DNA from: Bacteroidota bacterium
Lineage (GTDB): Bacteria; Bacteroidota; Ignavibacteria; Kryptoniales; JAKASW01
Assembly: GCA_021845665.1 (NCBI GenBank)
Contig: JAJZVO010000009.1
Coordinates: forward strand, 33,947-97,946
DNA length: 64,000 nucleotides
Direction of reading: 5' to 3'
Shown here: positions 1 to 8,546 of the stretch, piece after piece
How the letters are laid out: each line of letters starts with the position of its first letter
Numbering within the stretch: the stretch's first letter is position 1
Notes under the pieces: generated by a model
Database searches by the model: none
What the model was told of the DNA's origin: nothing
Seen by the model: only the letters and a program-made list of their open reading frames with translations
Made by a program: the position numbers and the translations under genes

Positions 1-195
1 GCATGGATACGACTTGAACATCCGGCCCCGATCCTTGACTTCCTTTTCCGTTTCCGAAAAGTTGTTCGAGTGCGACAAGCCGATGATATCGGCGCCGGCC
101 TCGGCCAGCGCTATGGCGTATGCCTTCCCGATTCCCTGATTTGAACCGGTCACCAGGGCCGTCTTGTTATTGAGTCTGAATTTGTCGAGGATCAT
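1..195 (-). CDS. kduD: KduD-like 2-deoxy-D-gluconate 3-dehydrogenase, N-terminal part (cut by window edge)
   Basis: Only the first 65 residues are present; the gene continues beyond base 1. The translation begins [17 protein letters not shown] and carries the short-chain dehydrogenase nucleotide motif TGSNQGIG (TGxxxGxG), then [17 protein letters not shown] enzymes of the KduD type oxidise 2,5-diketo-3-deoxygluconate/3-deoxy-hexulosonate (DKII) to 2-keto-3-deoxygluconate using NAD(P)H in the cytoplasm. The start is the ATG at 195-193. It follows kduI by 43 bases, which fits a kdgF-kduI-kduD operon. Without the C-terminal half the exact SDR subgroup cannot be proven; the neighbour makes KduD most likely. 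Confidence 0.85.
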   Translation of the reverse strand, partial: MILDKFRLNNKTALVTGSNQGIGKAYAIALAEAGADIIGLSHSNNFSETEKEVKDRGRMFKSYPC

Positions 196-238
196 CTCAA
201 CGCCCTCTGATAAGTTGCAATGCCCGATATAAACTGTC

Positions 239-1072
239 TCATTTCAATGAAGACATCTCCACGTCATCCATGTCCTCGAACTCCTGATTCTCCCCGCCCA
301 TCGCCCAGATGAAGGAATAGTTCTTTGTCCCTCCCCCTGAATGTATGGACCAGCTCGGCGATATGACCGCCTGCTTGTCGCGTACCACGATGTGCCGGGT
401 CTCGGACGGCTCTCCCATCACGTGAAATACCGCGGAGTTGATGTTGAGATTGAAGTAGAAATAGATTTCCGTCCTTCGCTGATGCGTGTGCGAAGGCATG
501 GTGTTCCAGACACTCCCTTCGTCCAACTCTGTAAGGCCCATAACAAGCTGACAGCTCCTAACGCCCTTCGGGTGAATGTATCTGTTAAGCGTCCTCGAGT
601 TAGCATCCATGGTGTTCCCCAGCTTTGCAGAGAAGACCTCGCCGAACTTCATGAAAGCAGTCGGATGGTTAGCATGGGCCGGATAACTGACGAAGTAAAA
701 GTATGCCGGTTTCGATGGGTCGTCGCTCGAAAAGACAATTTCCTTCGTGCCGAGTCCGATGTACAGCGCATCTTTGTAACCAAGCGTGAACACCCGGCCG
801 TCGGCCTTCACTTTCCCCGGACTGCCGACATTAAAGACCCCAACCTCCCTGCGCTGTGCAAAGAAATCAGCCGCCATTTCTTTCTTCGTGCTCAGAAGCT
901 GAAGCGGTTCGCCGACAGGCAGCGCACCTCCGGCAATTGCACGATCGAGGTCAAAATAGACCATCTCGACCTTTCCCTCCCGAAAGAGGTCTTCCAATAA
1001 AAACGCCTTCCTGATCTCACCCGTCTTAAGTGACCGGTAACTTAGATTATCGGGGGAATATCTTACTTCCAT
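239..1072 (-). CDS. kduI: 5-keto-4-deoxyuronate isomerase KduI
   Basis: 277 residues, the normal KduI length. It isomerises 4-deoxy-L-threo-5-hexosulose uronate (DKI) to 2,5-diketo-3-deoxygluconate (DKII) in the cytoplasm, the step between pectin-lyase products and KduD. The double-cupin metal site is visible: H195 and H197 in [10 protein letters not shown]202, and H244 in WSIHSGGG. These sit at the same spacing as the zinc ligands known in the E. coli enzyme. The ATG is preceded by AAAGG eight bases upstream. It lies between kdgF and kduD on the same strand. Nothing looks truncated. Confidence 0.96.
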   Translation of the reverse strand: MEVRYSPDNLSYRSLKTGEIRKAFLLEDLFREGKVEMVYFDLDRAIAGGALPVGEPLQLLSTKKEMAADFFAQRREVGVFNVGSPGKVKADGRVFTLGYKDALYIGLGTKEIVFSSDDPSKPAYFYFVSYPAHANHPTAFMKFGEVFSAKLGNTMDANSRTLNRYIHPKGVRSCQLVMGLTELDEGSVWNTMPSHTHQRRTEIYFYFNLNINSAVFHVMGEPSETRHIVVRDKQAVISPSWSIHSGGGTKNYSFIWAMGGENQEFEDMDDVEMSSLK

Positions 1073-1185
1073 ACCTTTCGCCTTTCCCTGAATTTAGATG
1101 ATTGCGGAACGCCCCTGATGAGCAGAAGAGTCTATCTCTTGTGTCAGGGTTGCGCCCAACCCCGCAAAGTATCCTGGCACAGATC

Positions 1186-1536
1186 TCATTTGTTCGATCC
1201 TTTCAAGAAGTCCTTTCGCGGCGGTGTAAAAGCATCTATGAGACATCCATCCGCGAAAGCTCTAACGCCGTGTTGTATATCCGGTCCGACGATTAAGCTG
1301 TCCCCGGCGGAAAGCTCCTCTATCTTTCCTTCAAGCTCGACTTCAAACCTTCCCGATTCAACGTAAGCAACCGGGTGGTGTGGATGCGCGGACACACGTC
1401 CGGCCGAACCTTGCCTGAACTCGACACTGGCCATTATAATCTCTCTTGCGATACCAAGAGTCTTACGGCGAACCCCATCGCCGGAAATTTCCCAGACAAG
1501 ATCAGAAAAATGGATGAATGGTTCGGAACCAACCAT
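1186..1536 (-). CDS. kdgF: KdgF-like cupin, unsaturated uronate ring-opening
   Basis: A small single-domain cupin of about 116 residues. KdgF proteins speed conversion of 4,5-unsaturated galacturonate, the monomer released by pectate lyases and GH105, into the linear keto form used by KduI. Visible features are a His-rich strand HPHHPVAYVESGRFEVELEG, the GD.LIVGPDIQHGV turn, and a C-terminal IDAFTPPRKDFL typical of KdgF. The usual cupin Gln after the histidines seems replaced by Pro, so metal ligation may differ. A TTG three codons upstream (1545) is an alternative start sitting closer to the AAGGGA; I prefer the ATG. 113 bases separate it from kduI. Confidence 0.8.
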   Translation of the reverse strand: MVGSEPFIHFSDLVWEISGDGVRRKTLGIAREIIMASVEFRQGSAGRVSAHPHHPVAYVESGRFEVELEGKIEELSAGDSLIVGPDIQHGVRAFADGCLIDAFTPPRKDFLKGSNK

Positions 1537-1545
1537 AGTATTCAA

Positions 1546-1868
1546 TTATCCCTTCCATTGGGTCGCGTTACTTTGCGAATCGCGCCGCCTGCCGGGACAC
1601 ATCGAGCTTGCCCGTAAATCACAAACGACCTCATCAATATAATAAACGAAACCGAAGGTTTGATATCCGAAGTTGCCGAAGAAAGTGGGGCCGCCTGAAC
1701 AGTATGGCCCAACGTTTTCTCCACATCGGGATCCAGCCACAATTTTTTTTGATAACACCTTCGTTTTTGTTATCATAAAACCAAAAGAAGATACGCATGC
1801 AGCCGATCCATGCCCAGGCTTAGCGGAGACATTTCTCAAAGCAGCCCATCTTCTCCAGGAGAATTCAC
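1546..1868. other. Divergent intergenic region between kdgF and hemerythrin
   Basis: About 320 bases without a convincing gene, holding the upstream regions of kdgF (leftward) and the hemerythrin gene (rightward). The only structure I can support is the inverted repeat at 1750-1775, listed separately. No LacI-type operator like those at 38.8 and 56.5 kb is seen in front of kdgF. Confidence 0.6.
1749..1776 (+). promoter_or_regulatory. Inverted repeat overlapping a probable hemerythrin promoter
   Basis: TGATAACA (1750-1757) and TGTTATCA (1768-1775) are perfect 8-base arms with a 10-base spacer. The left arm overlaps a possible -35 box TTGATA (1749-1754). The right arm overlaps a possible -10 box TATCAT (1771-1776). 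The first codon of the hemerythrin gene is about 90 bases downstream. The arrangement is what a dimeric repressor site would look like; the regulator is unknown. Confidence 0.45.
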
Positions 1869-2276
1869 ATGCCGATGTTTGAATGGACCCAGGAATACAG
1901 CGTAAACGTCAGGGAACTGGACGAGCAGCACAAGAAGCTTGTTGATATGATAAACAACCTGGACGAATCCATGAAATCCGAGAATCAAGGTGACGCTATT
2001 AAGATCGTTCTTGACGAGCTGCTCGATTACACGGCTTATCATTTCGAGACGGAAGAAAAACTTCTCATGCAGTACGGATATCCACGCCTGGAGAGTCATA
2101 CGAAAGAACATGACACTCTTTCGTGGAGGGTTCTTGACATGAGGACAAGGCATGAGTCCGGGGAGGGAGTAGAGGCGAAGGAGATACTCGATTTTCTGAC
2201 AGCATGGCTAAAGAATCACATACTTTTTTCCGACAGACAATACGGAATCTTTCTGAACTCCAAAGGCCTGCGATAA
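1869..2276 (+). CDS. Bacteriohemerythrin
   Basis: 135 residues, the normal length of bacterial single-domain hemerythrins, which bind O2 at a non-haem di-iron centre in the cytoplasm. All expected iron ligands are present in order: H21, H58 and E62 (HFETE), H77 and H81 (HTKEH), H117 and D122 (HILFSD). The C-terminus reads YGIFLNSKG, a family hallmark. It is preceded by AGGAGAATTCAC before the ATG. A decayed copy of the same gene follows at once. The likely role is oxygen sensing, storage or delivery; the context does not narrow it further. Confidence 0.95.
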   Translation: MPMFEWTQEYSVNVRELDEQHKKLVDMINNLDESMKSENQGDAIKIVLDELLDYTAYHFETEEKLLMQYGYPRLESHTKEHDTLSWRVLDMRTRHESGEGVEAKEILDFLTAWLKNHILFSDRQYGIFLNSKGLR

Positions 2277-2344
2277 TTCATTTACTGATTTTGGGAACCC
2301 CAACTCTGGATAACGTATATGTCCCTCTTTCAGCGGTCGACAGA

Positions 2345-2501
2345 CCCCTGAGCGTCAAAATTACAGAGATCGACCAGCAGCAGAAGAAGCTGATCGACTT
2401 AATCAATCTTTTCCACGATTCCAAAGGACTGGATCAACAACCATACAAAACAGAGCGACAATAAATACAGCGCATTTCTCAATTCGAAAGGGGTAAGCTG
2501 A
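2345..2501 (+). pseudogene. Decayed second bacteriohemerythrin (both ends, core lost)
   Basis: Bases 2348-2433 encode LSVKITEIDQQQKKLIDLIN, which aligns with the N-terminus of the intact gene (YSVNVRELDEQHKKLVDMIN). Bases 2457-2498, in a different frame, encode DNKYSAFLNSKGVS and stop, matching the family C-terminus. The roughly 80 residues between, with most iron ligands, are gone, and the first His of the DEQHKK motif has become Gln. This is best explained as a tandem duplicate that suffered an internal deletion and frameshift. No start codon with a good ribosome site belongs to it. Confidence 0.75.
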
Positions 2502-2571
2502 GGTCTGCCGGCTCCATTCACGTGCGCAGCGTTGCTCCTTTACGGTTGTGCGCTTCGGGTAAGAAGTGAGC

Positions 2572-4065
2572 CTATCTTAACGCCATCACCTGTTCTTCAA
2601 AGATTTTCCTGAAATGAAATCCATATATCGCGAATGTAATTGCAAGAGGAAACAGCTTTGGCCTGGTGAATAGAGACCAGAAGAAGAGCCGCCAGTAGTA
2701 TACCCGTTCTTTGGCGATGACACCGAGGAAGAGCACAGATTTCAGAAGTGCTTTTATGTCGTCGAAGTTTACCCGGAAGACCTTCGCCTGTTGAGGATTG
2801 AAATTCATCATGAAGTTCTTTACTCGCTTGTAGTATTCATTCGGCGAATAGATCTTGCCGACGATATTCTTGTATCCATCGATAAGAACGTCTCGGTTCA
2901 TCTTCGGCACGAAATTAATTGAAAGATCGGTATTGTTTCCCGAGAAGGCGTGGACGAGCCTCCCTTCGGCGCTCAGTCTTTTGTATAGTTTTGTGCCACG
3001 AGGTGCATTCAGAAGTCCGACCATCGCGGTTACTATGCCCGTCTCTTGGATGAACGAGACCAGCCTGTCGAATATCGAGAGTGGGTCGACATCGAACCCG
3101 ACGATGAAGCCTCCCTGCACCTGCATCCCAAATTCCTGAATCTTTCTGACACTCGCCGCAAGGTCCCTGCCCTTGTTGGGAATCTTCTTGCATTCCTGCA
3201 AACTCTCCTCATTCGGCGATTCAATTCCGACGAAGACCGCGTTGAACCCGGCCTTCACCATAAGCGACATCAGTTCTTCATCATCCGCCGAGTTTAAAGA
3301 GACTTCCGTGTTGAAATAGAACGGATGGCGGTGTTCCTCCATCCAGCCGACGATGGCAGGAAGTATCTCTTTCTTAAGCTTGTTCTTGTTGCCGATGAAG
3401 TTATCATCGACGAAGAACACGCTTCCCTTCCAGCCGTGTGAAAGGAGGCTGTCCAGTTCAGCTATCACCTGTTCCTTTGTTTTCGTTCGGGGAACACGGC
3501 CGTACAGCACGGTTATGTCGCAGAACTCGCAATCGTACGGACAGCCGCGCGAGTACTGCAGATTCATCGAAGCATACTGCTTGAAGTCAATCAGCTCCCA
3601 TTTAGGCGACGGCGTACCGGTAATATCAGCCCGCTCTGTCGATCTGTAGACGTGTCTGGCAGAACCGTTCGCAATGTCACCAAGAAAAGGCTGAAGGGTA
3701 ATTTCGGCTTCGTCCAAAACCAGATGGTCGATGTCGTCGAACTCATCGGAGTAAGCGGTGAACAGCGGTCCACCCGCCACAATCTTCTTGTCGAGCTGCT
3801 TGCATCGATCCACCACAGCTCTCGCAGATTCTCTCTGAACGGTCATAGCACTGATAAAGACATAGTCGGCCCATCTGATATCGTCGTCGACAAGAGAACG
3901 CACGTTCAGATCGACAAGCTTCTTTTCCCATTTTTCGGGCACCATCGCGGCTACGGTGAGAAGACCGAGCGGCGGGAATGCGGCCTTCTTAGAGATAAAT
4001 TTCAACGCATGCCGAAAGCTCCAGAAAGTATCCGGGTAGCGCGGGTAGACGAAAAGTATTTTCAT
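2572..4065 (-). CDS. B12-binding domain radical SAM protein (DUF4070-type C-terminus)
   Basis: About 497 residues from the chosen ATG (MKILFVYPRYPDTFWSF), which has AAAGGGC just upstream; a longer reading to 4128 adds 21 residues that look unconserved. Order of domains: an N-terminal cobalamin-binding-like Rossmann region (residues 1-135), then a radical SAM core with CPYDCEFC (Cys175, 179, 182) for the 4Fe-4S cluster, then a C-terminal helical region with the RVNFDDIKALLKS... type seen with DUF4070. Family members include C-methylases such as hopanoid methylases, but the substrate cannot be read from sequence. It stands alone, convergent with the hemerythrin genes. Confidence 0.85.
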   Translation of the reverse strand: MKILFVYPRYPDTFWSFRHALKFISKKAAFPPLGLLTVAAMVPEKWEKKLVDLNVRSLVDDDIRWADYVFISAMTVQRESARAVVDRCKQLDKKIVAGGPLFTAYSDEFDDIDHLVLDEAEITLQPFLGDIANGSARHVYRSTERADITGTPSPKWELIDFKQYASMNLQYSRGCPYDCEFCDITVLYGRVPRTKTKEQVIAELDSLLSHGWKGSVFFVDDNFIGNKNKLKKEILPAIVGWMEEHRHPFYFNTEVSLNSADDEELMSLMVKAGFNAVFVGIESPNEESLQECKKIPNKGRDLAASVRKIQEFGMQVQGGFIVGFDVDPLSIFDRLVSFIQETGIVTAMVGLLNAPRGTKLYKRLSAEGRLVHAFSGNNTDLSINFVPKMNRDVLIDGYKNIVGKIYSPNEYYKRVKNFMMNFNPQQAKVFRVNFDDIKALLKSVLFLGVIAKERVYYWRLFFWSLFTRPKLFPLAITFAIYGFHFRKIFEEQVMALR

Positions 4066-4313
4066 TGGCAGCCCTTTATCATGTGAAACAAAGTAAGGAA
4101 TCGCCGAAGACCGGTCAATGACTTGCAAAAAGGATCACCAGATCCGGAGTGCAAACGGAGCAAGCCCCCCAACACGGCAATTCGACAGATAAAATCCGTT
4201 GAGTAACCGACAACACGCAAAGCACACTCACGCGAAGTGACTATCCGAAGGCTGAGACCTTTCAAGTCCCGGCTGATATCCGTGGGTGGTAATTGTATCG
4301 CCCTCGATTGAAG

Positions 4314-4342
4314 TTGACAACCACAGTGGAGTACATTATCTT
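4314..4342 (+). promoter_or_regulatory. Sigma70-type promoter of the tetR operon
   Basis: Consensus -35 TTGACA (4314-4319), exact 17-base spacer and -10 TATCTT (4337-4342). Transcription would start near 4349, inside the palindrome that follows. Confidence 0.75.
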
Positions 4343-4345
4343 ATT

Positions 4346-4369
4346 AATAAACCGACCGGTCGGTTTATT
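4346..4369. promoter_or_regulatory. Perfect 24-bp palindromic TetR-family operator
   Basis: The left arm AATAAACCGACC is followed directly by its exact reverse complement. The core ACCGACCGGTCGGT is a classic TetR-family binding motif. It begins four bases after the -10 box and ends 14 bases before the tetR ATG. A bound repressor would block transcription start, so the operon is probably autoregulated by the protein at 4384-4992. Confidence 0.85.
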
Positions 4370-4383
4370 GTAACGTGGAGTCT

Positions 4384-4992
4384 ATGCCGAGAAAAGAAAA
4401 CATACAGAACATTGCCAAAAGGAAAGAGCAGATACTCAAGGCTGCCGTCACGGCCTTTGCTCGAAGCGGACTAAAAGACACCAGCATGAACGACATCGTC
4501 CGTGAATCGGGTTTGAGCAAGGGGGCGATTTATTGGTATTACAAGAGCAAGGATGAGATAATTTCGGAGATTCTGAATGAGTTCTTCGACCCCGAAGAAA
4601 TAAAGAACGTCGAAGCCATGCTTTCGACAGGCACCCCCGTTCAGAAGATAGAAAAGCTAGTCGAATACATGATCGAAGAAATGAACAAGATGCGGCGGTT
4701 CCGGCCGGTCATCCAGGAGCTGTTCGTCCTGGCCCTCCGCGACGAAAAGATCAGGACGATGACGAAAAAGAGTTTCCATGCTTCAGTTGCTCTTCTGCAA
4801 GGTATAATCGAGGAAGGGATAAAGACAAAGCAGTTCCGCCGAGTCGATCCGTATTATGTCACGCTTGCGATATTTGAAATTATCGAAAGCACCGCCCTAT
4901 TCTGGTCGCTCGACCTGATTGACGTCGATTTCGACAAGCAGCTCCGCGGTGGAATCAATTTGATATTGAGCTCGATCAAGGTGAAGAAATGA
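4384..4992 (+). CDS. TetR/AcrR-family transcriptional regulator
   Basis: 202 residues from ATG 4384 (MPRKENIQNIAKRK); a GTG at 4375 is possible but has no ribosome site. The N-terminal TetR helix-turn-helix is clear: ILKAAVTAFARSGLKDTSM then VRESGLSKGAIYWYYKSKDE (residues ~16-60). The all-helical C-terminal ligand domain is of the AcrR_C kind and gives no ligand clue. It is the first gene of its own operon. Its stop overlaps the next start by four bases (ATGA), so translation is coupled. The 24-bp palindrome at its promoter is the obvious target. It likely senses a membrane or lipid stress signal, which is inference from the downstream export genes. Confidence 0.93.
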   Translation: MPRKENIQNIAKRKEQILKAAVTAFARSGLKDTSMNDIVRESGLSKGAIYWYYKSKDEIISEILNEFFDPEEIKNVEAMLSTGTPVQKIEKLVEYMIEEMNKMRRFRPVIQELFVLALRDEKIRTMTKKSFHASVALLQGIIEEGIKTKQFRRVDPYYVTLAIFEIIESTALFWSLDLIDVDFDKQLRGGINLILSSIKVKK

Positions 4993-5855
4993 AAAGAACC
5001 ACACTCCTGATATCAACCTCCTGCAACGGTTGGATCGCGCCAGCCGATCATTCGACGGATCGCCTCTCAATCTCGATAAATAGGCGAAGCGGGAGGACTT
5101 TCGCTCGCCCGGTCATGCTTGCTGTTCTTAGTCTATTAACGATGTTCTCTTTGAAGCCTGCGGACTGTCAGGCCCAGGACGCGAAGCAGATTATCCAGAG
5201 AGCCGAAGATGCCATAAAGGGAAAGACCTCCAGCTATTCGGTAATGGATATGATAATCCGGACTCCGGACTACACAAGAACCGTGACTATGGAGAGCTGG
5301 ACGAGCGGCACTTCAAAAGCCCTCGTCAAAGTTCTATCGCCGATCAGAGAGGCAGGCAACCGTACTTTGAAACTGGGAAACGATATCTGGATGTACCTTA
5401 GAAACACCGAGACCACGATCCGCATCCCTCCATCGATGATGCTTCAATCCTGGAACGGCTCCGATTTCACCTATGACGATATGGTTCGAGAGGAGACGTT
5501 GACTAAGGATTACGATATCACGCTCGTAGGAGTGGCAAAAATGGCGGGTGTCGACTGCTGGAAGTTACAGCTTATTCCGAAGCCCAGCGCACCAGTCGTA
5601 TGGGGAAAGCTTCTCTATTGGGTTAGAAAGTCGGACGACCTTCCGGCGCAGGTAGAATACTTTGACGAAAGAGGAAAGCTCATGCGAACGATGGTGATGA
5701 GCGATTTCAAAGAGATGGGAGGGCGAATGATACCGACAGTCTGGACGATGTACAACTCCGATAAGACACACTCTACAGAGATAAAGATGGAAAAGGCCTC
5801 TTTCGACAAGAAAATACCGAGCAGCATTTTCTCGCTGAGAGAATTGGAGCGATAA
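4989..5855 (+). CDS. LolA-like outer membrane lipoprotein-sorting protein
   Basis: 288 residues if translation begins at the ATGA overlap with tetR. A second ATG at 5115 would give a neat signal peptide (MLAVLSLLTMFSLKPADCQAQ), so the first 42 residues may be extra. The mature part (AKQIIQRAEDAIKGKTSSYS onward) is the half-barrel fold of LolA-type periplasmic carriers: alternating beta strands with TPDYTRTVTMESW, DIWMYLRNTETTIRIPPSMM and WVRKSDDLPAQVEYFDERG. Such proteins sit beside FtsX-type ABC exporters and probably ferry a lipid or lipoprotein across the periplasm. The four-gene set downstream supports this. The cargo is not known. Confidence 0.85.
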   Translation: MKRTTLLISTSCNGWIAPADHSTDRLSISINRRSGRTFARPVMLAVLSLLTMFSLKPADCQAQDAKQIIQRAEDAIKGKTSSYSVMDMIIRTPDYTRTVTMESWTSGTSKALVKVLSPIREAGNRTLKLGNDIWMYLRNTETTIRIPPSMMLQSWNGSDFTYDDMVREETLTKDYDITLVGVAKMAGVDCWKLQLIPKPSAPVVWGKLLYWVRKSDDLPAQVEYFDERGKLMRTMVMSDFKEMGGRMIPTVWTMYNSDKTHSTEIKMEKASFDKKIPSSIFSLRELER

Positions 5856-5860
5856 CGACG

Positions 5861-7087
5861 GTGCTGCTAGTGAGAATTGCCTGGCGCAGTCTCTGGCGAA
5901 ACCGGAGGCGTTCGATACTGGTAATTTCCGCGATCGCGTTCGCCGTAATGTTCGCGGTGGTAAGGCTCGGGTTCGATGACGGGACCTTCGCCCTGTCATT
6001 AAGAACGGCTGTTCGATCCTCGACCGGGTATATTCAAATCCAGAAGATCGGCTACAACGAGAATCCGACTCTTCAGAAAAGTTTCAAGATAACCCGTCAA
6101 ATTGACTCTGTCATTGACACTGATCCTCTTATCGAAGGAAGCTCCCCGAGAATTCAGGCGGGCGCTCTTCTCAGCTATCGGAATCATTCGCTCGGTGCGA
6201 TGATAACCGGGATCGAGCCGAAGAGTGAAAATATGATTACGGACTTTCCTCGGAAAGTCATATCTGGAAGGTTCCTCGATAACGACAGTACCTCTGACAT
6301 AGTCGTGGGATATAAGCTTCTCAGGAATCTAGGCGCAAAGGTTGGAGACTCTCTCGTCGTACTCGGACAGGATTACGATGGCGTACTTGGAAATATGTTC
6401 GTCCGCGTGGTCGGGACTTTCAGGACCGGGTCCGATGAGTTCGATCGGACGGGCGCATTTATGAGCGTGCCGCTGCTGCAGAACTTCCTCAACATGGCAA
6501 ACAGGGTGAACGCAGTCGCGCTTTCCGTCGGTAATCCGGATGACGTCGATAAGGTCGTCAAGAAGCTCGACCCACTTCTCAAACCGGCAGGACTGGTGGC
6601 TGTCCCCTGGCAGGAGCTTCTCCCGCAGCTGAGCCAGACAATGAGTTTCAGTCATGCTGCTCACGTACTGTTTCTAAGCATCCTTTTCGCGGTCGTCGGA
6701 TTCGGGATATTGAACGCGCTCCTGATGTCGGTCACGGAAAGGTTCAGGGAATTCGGCGTCATGCTCTCAATTGGGATGTCGAACTTCAGGCTCGCCCTGA
6801 CAACGGCGATAGAGATGATATTCATGGTCGCAATCGGTTTCGTGATGGGGAACATCGCCGGTGCCGCCATTAATTATTATTTCATGAAATACCCCATCGT
6901 GCTCGGCGGCAATCTTGGTTCGTATGTGCATGAGTGGGGATTCCAGCCGATCGTCCCATCCTCCCTGTCTCCCGGCATATTTGTCACCGCTGGTACCATT
7001 GTCCTTGCGATCTCGGTCGCGGCCGCTATCTATCCTCTCTGGCGCGTCTCACGCCTGGAGCCGTTGAAAGGCATAAGGTACACATAG
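5861..7087 (+). CDS. FtsX/LolCE-type ABC transporter permease 1
   Basis: 408 residues. It has an N-terminal membrane anchor after IAWRSLWRNRRRSILVIS, a large periplasmic MacB-like domain (residues ~45-265), then three C-terminal membrane segments (~270-295, ~325-345, ~375-395), the standard FtsX topology. The RNRRRS motif before TM1 is typical of this family. The GTG start lies five bases after the preceding stop. It is a close paralogue of the next gene (both start with R.AWR...RN.RRS and share GYIQIQK/GYIQIHK), so the two probably form a heterodimeric pore driven by the ATPase at 8547. Confidence 0.9.
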   Translation: MLLVRIAWRSLWRNRRRSILVISAIAFAVMFAVVRLGFDDGTFALSLRTAVRSSTGYIQIQKIGYNENPTLQKSFKITRQIDSVIDTDPLIEGSSPRIQAGALLSYRNHSLGAMITGIEPKSENMITDFPRKVISGRFLDNDSTSDIVVGYKLLRNLGAKVGDSLVVLGQDYDGVLGNMFVRVVGTFRTGSDEFDRTGAFMSVPLLQNFLNMANRVNAVALSVGNPDDVDKVVKKLDPLLKPAGLVAVPWQELLPQLSQTMSFSHAAHVLFLSILFAVVGFGILNALLMSVTERFREFGVMLSIGMSNFRLALTTAIEMIFMVAIGFVMGNIAGAAINYYFMKYPIVLGGNLGSYVHEWGFQPIVPSSLSPGIFVTAGTIVLAISVAAAIYPLWRVSRLEPLKGIRYT

Positions 7088-7129
7088 AATGAAATTCGAA
7101 ATTCTAAACTGCAAATACTCACCCAGACC

Positions 7130-8362
7130 ATGTTAGGTCGAATTGCCTGGCGCAACATACTTCGGAACAAAAGAAGGTCGCTCATCCTGATCACGTCGAT
7201 CGTGGTAGGAGTTGTCGCGCTCGTACTGACCGAAGGTTTCGCAGTCGGCATGCTGCACCAAATGCTGACAAACCAGATCGGAGCGGATGCGGGCTACATT
7301 CAGATACACAAAAAAGGCTACCAATCAGACCCGACTCTGGAAAATTCAATGACCGATCCGGAACCTGTGCGAGACGCTCTCGAGAAAGACAGCGCTGTAC
7401 TTGACTACTCGGAACGCCTTCGAGTCTACGGCCTCATTAGCAGCGCGTACAATTCATACGGAGTCTCCATTGTCGGCATTGTGCCAAGCGAGGAAAAAAG
7501 AATCACCACAATTTCACAGTATGTCACCAAAGGGACTTATCTCTCCGGCAAACCCGGACAGATACTCATCAGCACATCGATGGCGGAGAAATTGAAGGTC
7601 GGACTTGGTGACAAAGTCGTAATCATGGCTTCGCAAAGAGATGGAAGCATCGGCTCAGAGGCTTGCCGGATCGCCGGGATTTTCGAGACGCTCAATTCTG
7701 GATTCGATCAGTCCCACGTCTATATCCCAATCCAGACGGCCGGTCAATTGCTGAACGCTGACGGGCTTGTGTCGGAGTTCGTGGTAAATCCGAAAGATCC
7801 AGACGATATGGACGCAGTAGTTTCTCAAATCCGTCACCGCATCGAAGCTCTCCCTGGTGCGCCGAACAGATATGAGGTTCTCACCTATGAGCAGATGTTG
7901 CCGCTCCTCGTCGCTCAACTCGAGTTGTACAAACAGGCACTTTATCTCATAGCGATCCTTATCGCCTTCGCGCTGATATTCGGAATCATCGATACTATGC
8001 TAATGTCTGTCATGGAGAGGACGCACGAGTTCGGAGTTTCAATGGCCGTCGGCATGTCGCACGGCAGGATATTCAGGATGGTGATGACGGAGGCTCTGTT
8101 CCTCGCCATAATAGGGACGGCAATCGGTCTCGCGGCATCTTACATAGTCGTGTCGGAACTTTCTCATTCGGGCTGGGATCTCTCGATGTTTTCCGCGAGC
8201 CTGAAGTCGCTTGGGATAGGGAGCATCATTTATCCGGTGATTCAGACATCTTCTGTTATCCAGACCGTGCTCATCATCCCGATAGCAACACTCCTCGGCG
8301 CGATCTACCCCGCTTTGAAGGCGGTCAAGCTGCAGCCCGTCGAGGCAATCAGAGCCAGCTGA
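7130..8362 (+). CDS. FtsX/LolCE-type ABC transporter permease 2
   Basis: 410 residues with the same plan as its neighbour: TM1 after LGRIAWRNILRNKRRSLILI, a periplasmic domain with GADAGYIQIHKKGYQSDPTL, and three C-terminal membrane segments including LIAFALIFGIIDTMLMSVM. The motif MERTHEFGVSMAVGMS is the coupling region expected to contact the ATPase. It lies 42 bases after permease 1. A gap of about 180 bases separates it from the ATPase gene, unusual inside an operon. Confidence 0.9.
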   Translation: MLGRIAWRNILRNKRRSLILITSIVVGVVALVLTEGFAVGMLHQMLTNQIGADAGYIQIHKKGYQSDPTLENSMTDPEPVRDALEKDSAVLDYSERLRVYGLISSAYNSYGVSIVGIVPSEEKRITTISQYVTKGTYLSGKPGQILISTSMAEKLKVGLGDKVVIMASQRDGSIGSEACRIAGIFETLNSGFDQSHVYIPIQTAGQLLNADGLVSEFVVNPKDPDDMDAVVSQIRHRIEALPGAPNRYEVLTYEQMLPLLVAQLELYKQALYLIAILIAFALIFGIIDTMLMSVMERTHEFGVSMAVGMSHGRIFRMVMTEALFLAIIGTAIGLAASYIVVSELSHSGWDLSMFSASLKSLGIGSIIYPVIQTSSVIQTVLIIPIATLLGAIYPALKAVKLQPVEAIRAS

Positions 8363-8387
8363 AGCAGAGTGGGATTATGGAAAATTG

Positions 8388-8489
8388 GAATAATGGAATA
8401 AGACATCTCGAAGGCTTGATAATGAGATAACTGGATGAACGCATCAAAATCCAAATACAGCGGTATGTGAAGCCGATGTTCCATTATTC
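8388..8489. repeat. Long-spaced inverted repeat between permease and ATPase genes
   Basis: The 11-base arm GAATAATGGAA (8388-8398) is matched by its reverse complement at 8479-8489, spaced by 80 bases. The 184-base gap that holds it has no gene. It could fold in the mRNA and tune expression of the downstream ATPase, or be a small repeat relic. No further support. Confidence 0.35.
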
Positions 8490-8546
8490 AGAAGCAATTA
8501 AGCAGACGGCCTTGAGAAGACAAGAATGTTACGGAGAACATAAGTT

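Noticed and set aside
341..1000. 219-residue open frame on the plus strand opposite kduI
   Set aside because: It is the antisense shadow of a clear KduI gene and its translation has no recognisable family features.
2204..2464. 86-residue open frame after the hemerythrin gene as a real protein
   Set aside because: Its first half overlaps the hemerythrin gene in another frame; only the later hemerythrin-like piece is meaningful, so it is listed as a pseudogene remnant.
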